Source of the DNA: an uncultured Tolumonas sp.
GTDB taxonomy: Bacteria > Pseudomonadota > Gammaproteobacteria > Enterobacterales > Aeromonadaceae
Direction: 5' to 3'
Assembly: GCF_963678185.1 (NCBI RefSeq)
Contig: NZ_OY782757.1
Span: forward strand, 2,121,501-2,185,500
Length of the DNA: 64,000 nucleotides
Positions within the stretch are counted from its first letter, which is position 1. Each line of letters begins with the position of its first letter. The notes under the pieces were generated by a model that saw only the letters and a list, made by a program, of their open reading frames with translations, did not search any database and was not told where the DNA came from. Positions 62,324 to 64,000 of the stretch are shown in pieces. The translations under genes and the position numbers were made by a program.

Positions 62324-63499
62324 CTATTGCTCCTTAATCAGGCTCGTACGCGCGGTACGACGTAACAAACTATATCCAAAAATAGCGGCCAATAAAGAAC
62401 CCAGCAAGATCCCAAATCGGGCCAGTTCGAAATGCGTTCCCGCGGTATCAAACGCCAGACCGGCAATAAAAATCGACATGGTAAAACCAATACCGCACAG
62501 CACTGCCAACCCAGATAACTGACGCCAACTGACATTGGCCGGTAACACTGCCAACCCACCTTTTACTGCACTCCAGCATGTCAGCAAGACACCTAGCGGT
62601 TTACCAATCAGTAATCCGATAATAATAGCCAACGGTAATCCACTGGTTAGATCAGACCAGGACAAACCATCGAAGGATAAGCCGGCATTGGCAAAGGCAA
62701 ACAAAGGCAGAATAAAATAGCTACTCCAAGGGTGCAGCTGATGCTCTAACCGGCGCAATGGCGTATCGGGATGTGCCCGACGATGCGGAATAGCAAATCC
62801 TAAAATTACGCCCGCAATGGTGGCATGAATACCCGATTTCAGCACCGCTACCCATAAAAAGGCACCTAATAGCAAATAGATACCCAAATGCATAACCCGC
62901 ATCCGGTTGGCTATCAGCAAAATAACACTCAATCCGGCAGCAATTGCTAACGGCAACAGATGTAATTCATCGGTATACACCAGCGCGATTACCATGATTG
63001 CGCCCAAATCATCAATAATGGCCAGTGCGAGCAAGAATACTTTCAACGCGGTTGGAATACGCGGGCCGAGTAATGACAAGACACCTAATGCAAAGGCAAT
63101 GTCAGTGGCCATCGGAATCGCCCAGCCTGGTGTCAGTTCCACCTGATCGCGGATAACCAGCCAGTACAATAACGCCGGAAAAATCATGCCGCCGATGGCA
63201 GCAATGACCGGTAAGCTGGCTTGACGTAAGCTGGAAAGCGACCCTTCCTGCATTTCACGCTTTATTTCCATACCAACCAGCAGGAAAAAAATAGCCATCA
63301 AGCCATCATTGATCCATAACAATAAGGGTTTATGGAGATCCAGCTCGCCGATCCGCAGTTGTAACGGTAATTCCAAAAAGGCGTGGTAAAGAGGCTGCCA
63401 AGGCGAATTCACCATCAGCAGCGCTAAAATGGCAGCACAAAATAAAATTATGCCACTGGCTGCCTCCAGATGCAGAAATCGCTTTACTAAACTGACCAT
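62324..63499 (-). CDS. nhaA: Sodium/proton antiporter NhaA
   Basis: This 391-residue antiporter has 12 hydrophobic segments and the paired aspartates in LALAIIDDLGAI. The block GMEIKREMQEGSLSS and ATDIAFALGVLSLLG carry other conserved functional residues. GGGAGG lies before the ATG. nhaA-nhaR order is as in enterobacteria. Confidence 0.97.
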   Translation of the reverse strand: MVSLVKRFLHLEAASGIILFCAAILALLMVNSPWQPLYHAFLELPLQLRIGELDLHKPLLLWINDGLMAIFFLLVGMEIKREMQEGSLSSLRQASLPVIAAIGGMIFPALLYWLVIRDQVELTPGWAIPMATDIAFALGVLSLLGPRIPTALKVFLLALAIIDDLGAIMVIALVYTDELHLLPLAIAAGLSVILLIANRMRVMHLGIYLLLGAFLWVAVLKSGIHATIAGVILGFAIPHRRAHPDTPLRRLEHQLHPWSSYFILPLFAFANAGLSFDGLSWSDLTSGLPLAIIIGLLIGKPLGVLLTCWSAVKGGLAVLPANVSWRQLSGLAVLCGIGFTMSIFIAGLAFDTAGTHFELARFGILLGSLLAAIFGYSLLRRTARTSLIKEQ

Positions 63500-63614
63500 C
63501 GAAAACCTCCCGCGATAAGTAAATTAAGTATAGCGGCGATCTTTTATCAGTAAAAATCCATTTAACTCGATAAATTAATCGGAATTACCGAGTAATCATA
63601 AAGTCGGTAACGAC

Positions 63615-63623
63615 TGGTATAAT
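63615..63623 (+). promoter_or_regulatory. Candidate extended -10 promoter of thyA
   Basis: TGGTATAAT matches the extended -10 element TGnTATAAT. No good -35 is visible, which is allowed for this class. It lies about 64 bases before the thyA ATG. Confidence 0.6.
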
Positions 63624-63686
63624 CAGCAGCTATAGCGAAATCGATCAGCAGCACGCTCTATTCGTCATCAATTTTTAGGAAAAAAC

Positions 63687-64000
63687 ATGAAGCAATATTT
63701 AGATCTTTGCCAGCGCATCATCAACGACGGCGTATGGGTTGAGAACAAACGCACTGACAAACGCTGCCTGACCGTGATCAATGCAGATTTAACTTATGAT
63801 GTGAAAAACAATCAATTTCCTATCATCACCACCCGCAAAAGCTTTTGGAAAGCCGCTATTGCAGAACTGCTGGGCTATATTCGTGGTTATGACAATGCCG
63901 CCGACTTCCGGGCTTTAGGCACCAAATCATGGGATGCCAACGCCAATGAAAATGCTGCGTGGCTGAACAACCCGGCACGTAAAGGCCATGATGACATGGG
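63687..64000 (+). CDS. thyA: Thymidylate synthase (5' part, runs off the window)
   Basis: The first 104 residues begin [38 protein letters not shown] and continue [46 protein letters not shown]. This matches the Vibrio-type ThyA subgroup of about 283 residues. AGGA lies before the ATG. The catalytic cysteine would be beyond the window. Unlike in E. coli, thyA is not next to lgt. Confidence 0.95.
   Translation, partial: MKQYLDLCQRIINDGVWVENKRTDKRCLTVINADLTYDVKNNQFPIITTRKSFWKAAIAELLGYIRGYDNAADFRALGTKSWDANANENAAWLNNPARKGHDDM

Overview
The window reads as core chromosome of a facultative gammaproteobacterium. Gene order and protein character best fit the order Aeromonadales, close to Tolumonas/Aeromonas. 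This placement is inferred from remembered family sequences and synteny; no search was run. Nearly every base is assigned to housekeeping, envelope, metal-homeostasis or type IV pilus genes. I see no insertion sequence, integrase, phage module or CRISPR array.

Layout. 1-1.4 kb: a LexA-type box at the left edge, a DinB-fold protein that has lost its C-terminal histidines, and a four-tRNA operon (Arg-His-Leu-Pro, minus strand). 1.5-6.4 kb: a TetR regulator with a tripartite-efflux adaptor and RND pump. 6.6-12.8 kb: a solitary lacZ and glnE. 13-18 kb: zur and, divergently, a Zur-box-controlled metal operon (43-residue membrane protein, ABC ATPase, permease, binding protein, DUF1007 protein, NicO-type permease). 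18-22 kb: pirin, rraB, luxS, a lytic-transglycosylase-like lipoprotein, glnB and rplM-rpsI. 22.3-25.4 kb: zapG-degQ-degS. 25.4-30 kb (minus): mlaFEDCB-ibaG-murA. 30-37 kb (plus): kdsD-kdsC-lptC-lptA-lptB-rpoN-hpf-ptsN-rapZ-npr. 37-41 kb: metR/metE divergent pair, then lgt. 41-53.5 kb: two tandem type IV pilus minor-pilin/PilY1 operons, visibly A+T-richer than their surroundings. 53.6-60.5 kb (minus): murJ-ribF-ileS-lspA-ispH. 60.7-64 kb: rpsT, an ArsR/HlyU-like regulator, nhaA-nhaR and the start of thyA.

How the genes work together. Three envelope systems dominate: retrograde phospholipid transport (Mla), lipopolysaccharide Kdo synthesis and transport (KdsDC, LptCAB), and periplasmic proteolysis (DegQ/DegS). 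Nitrogen control is spread over glnE, glnB, rpoN and the PTS-Ntr proteins. The two pilus operons supply pilus-tip minor pilins and the PilY1 adhesin; the first sits next to ispH, as in Pseudomonas aeruginosa.

The most interesting non-genic signal is a pair of diverged, roughly 110-base structured elements (6474-6586 and 12893-12998). They share a core and one hairpin with compensatory changes but have unrelated closing arms, and resemble the TwoAYGGAY RNA motif. Other points worth attention are the composition of the Zur operon, the second minor-pilin operon with its shortened PilY1, and the DinB-fold protein without its metal motif.
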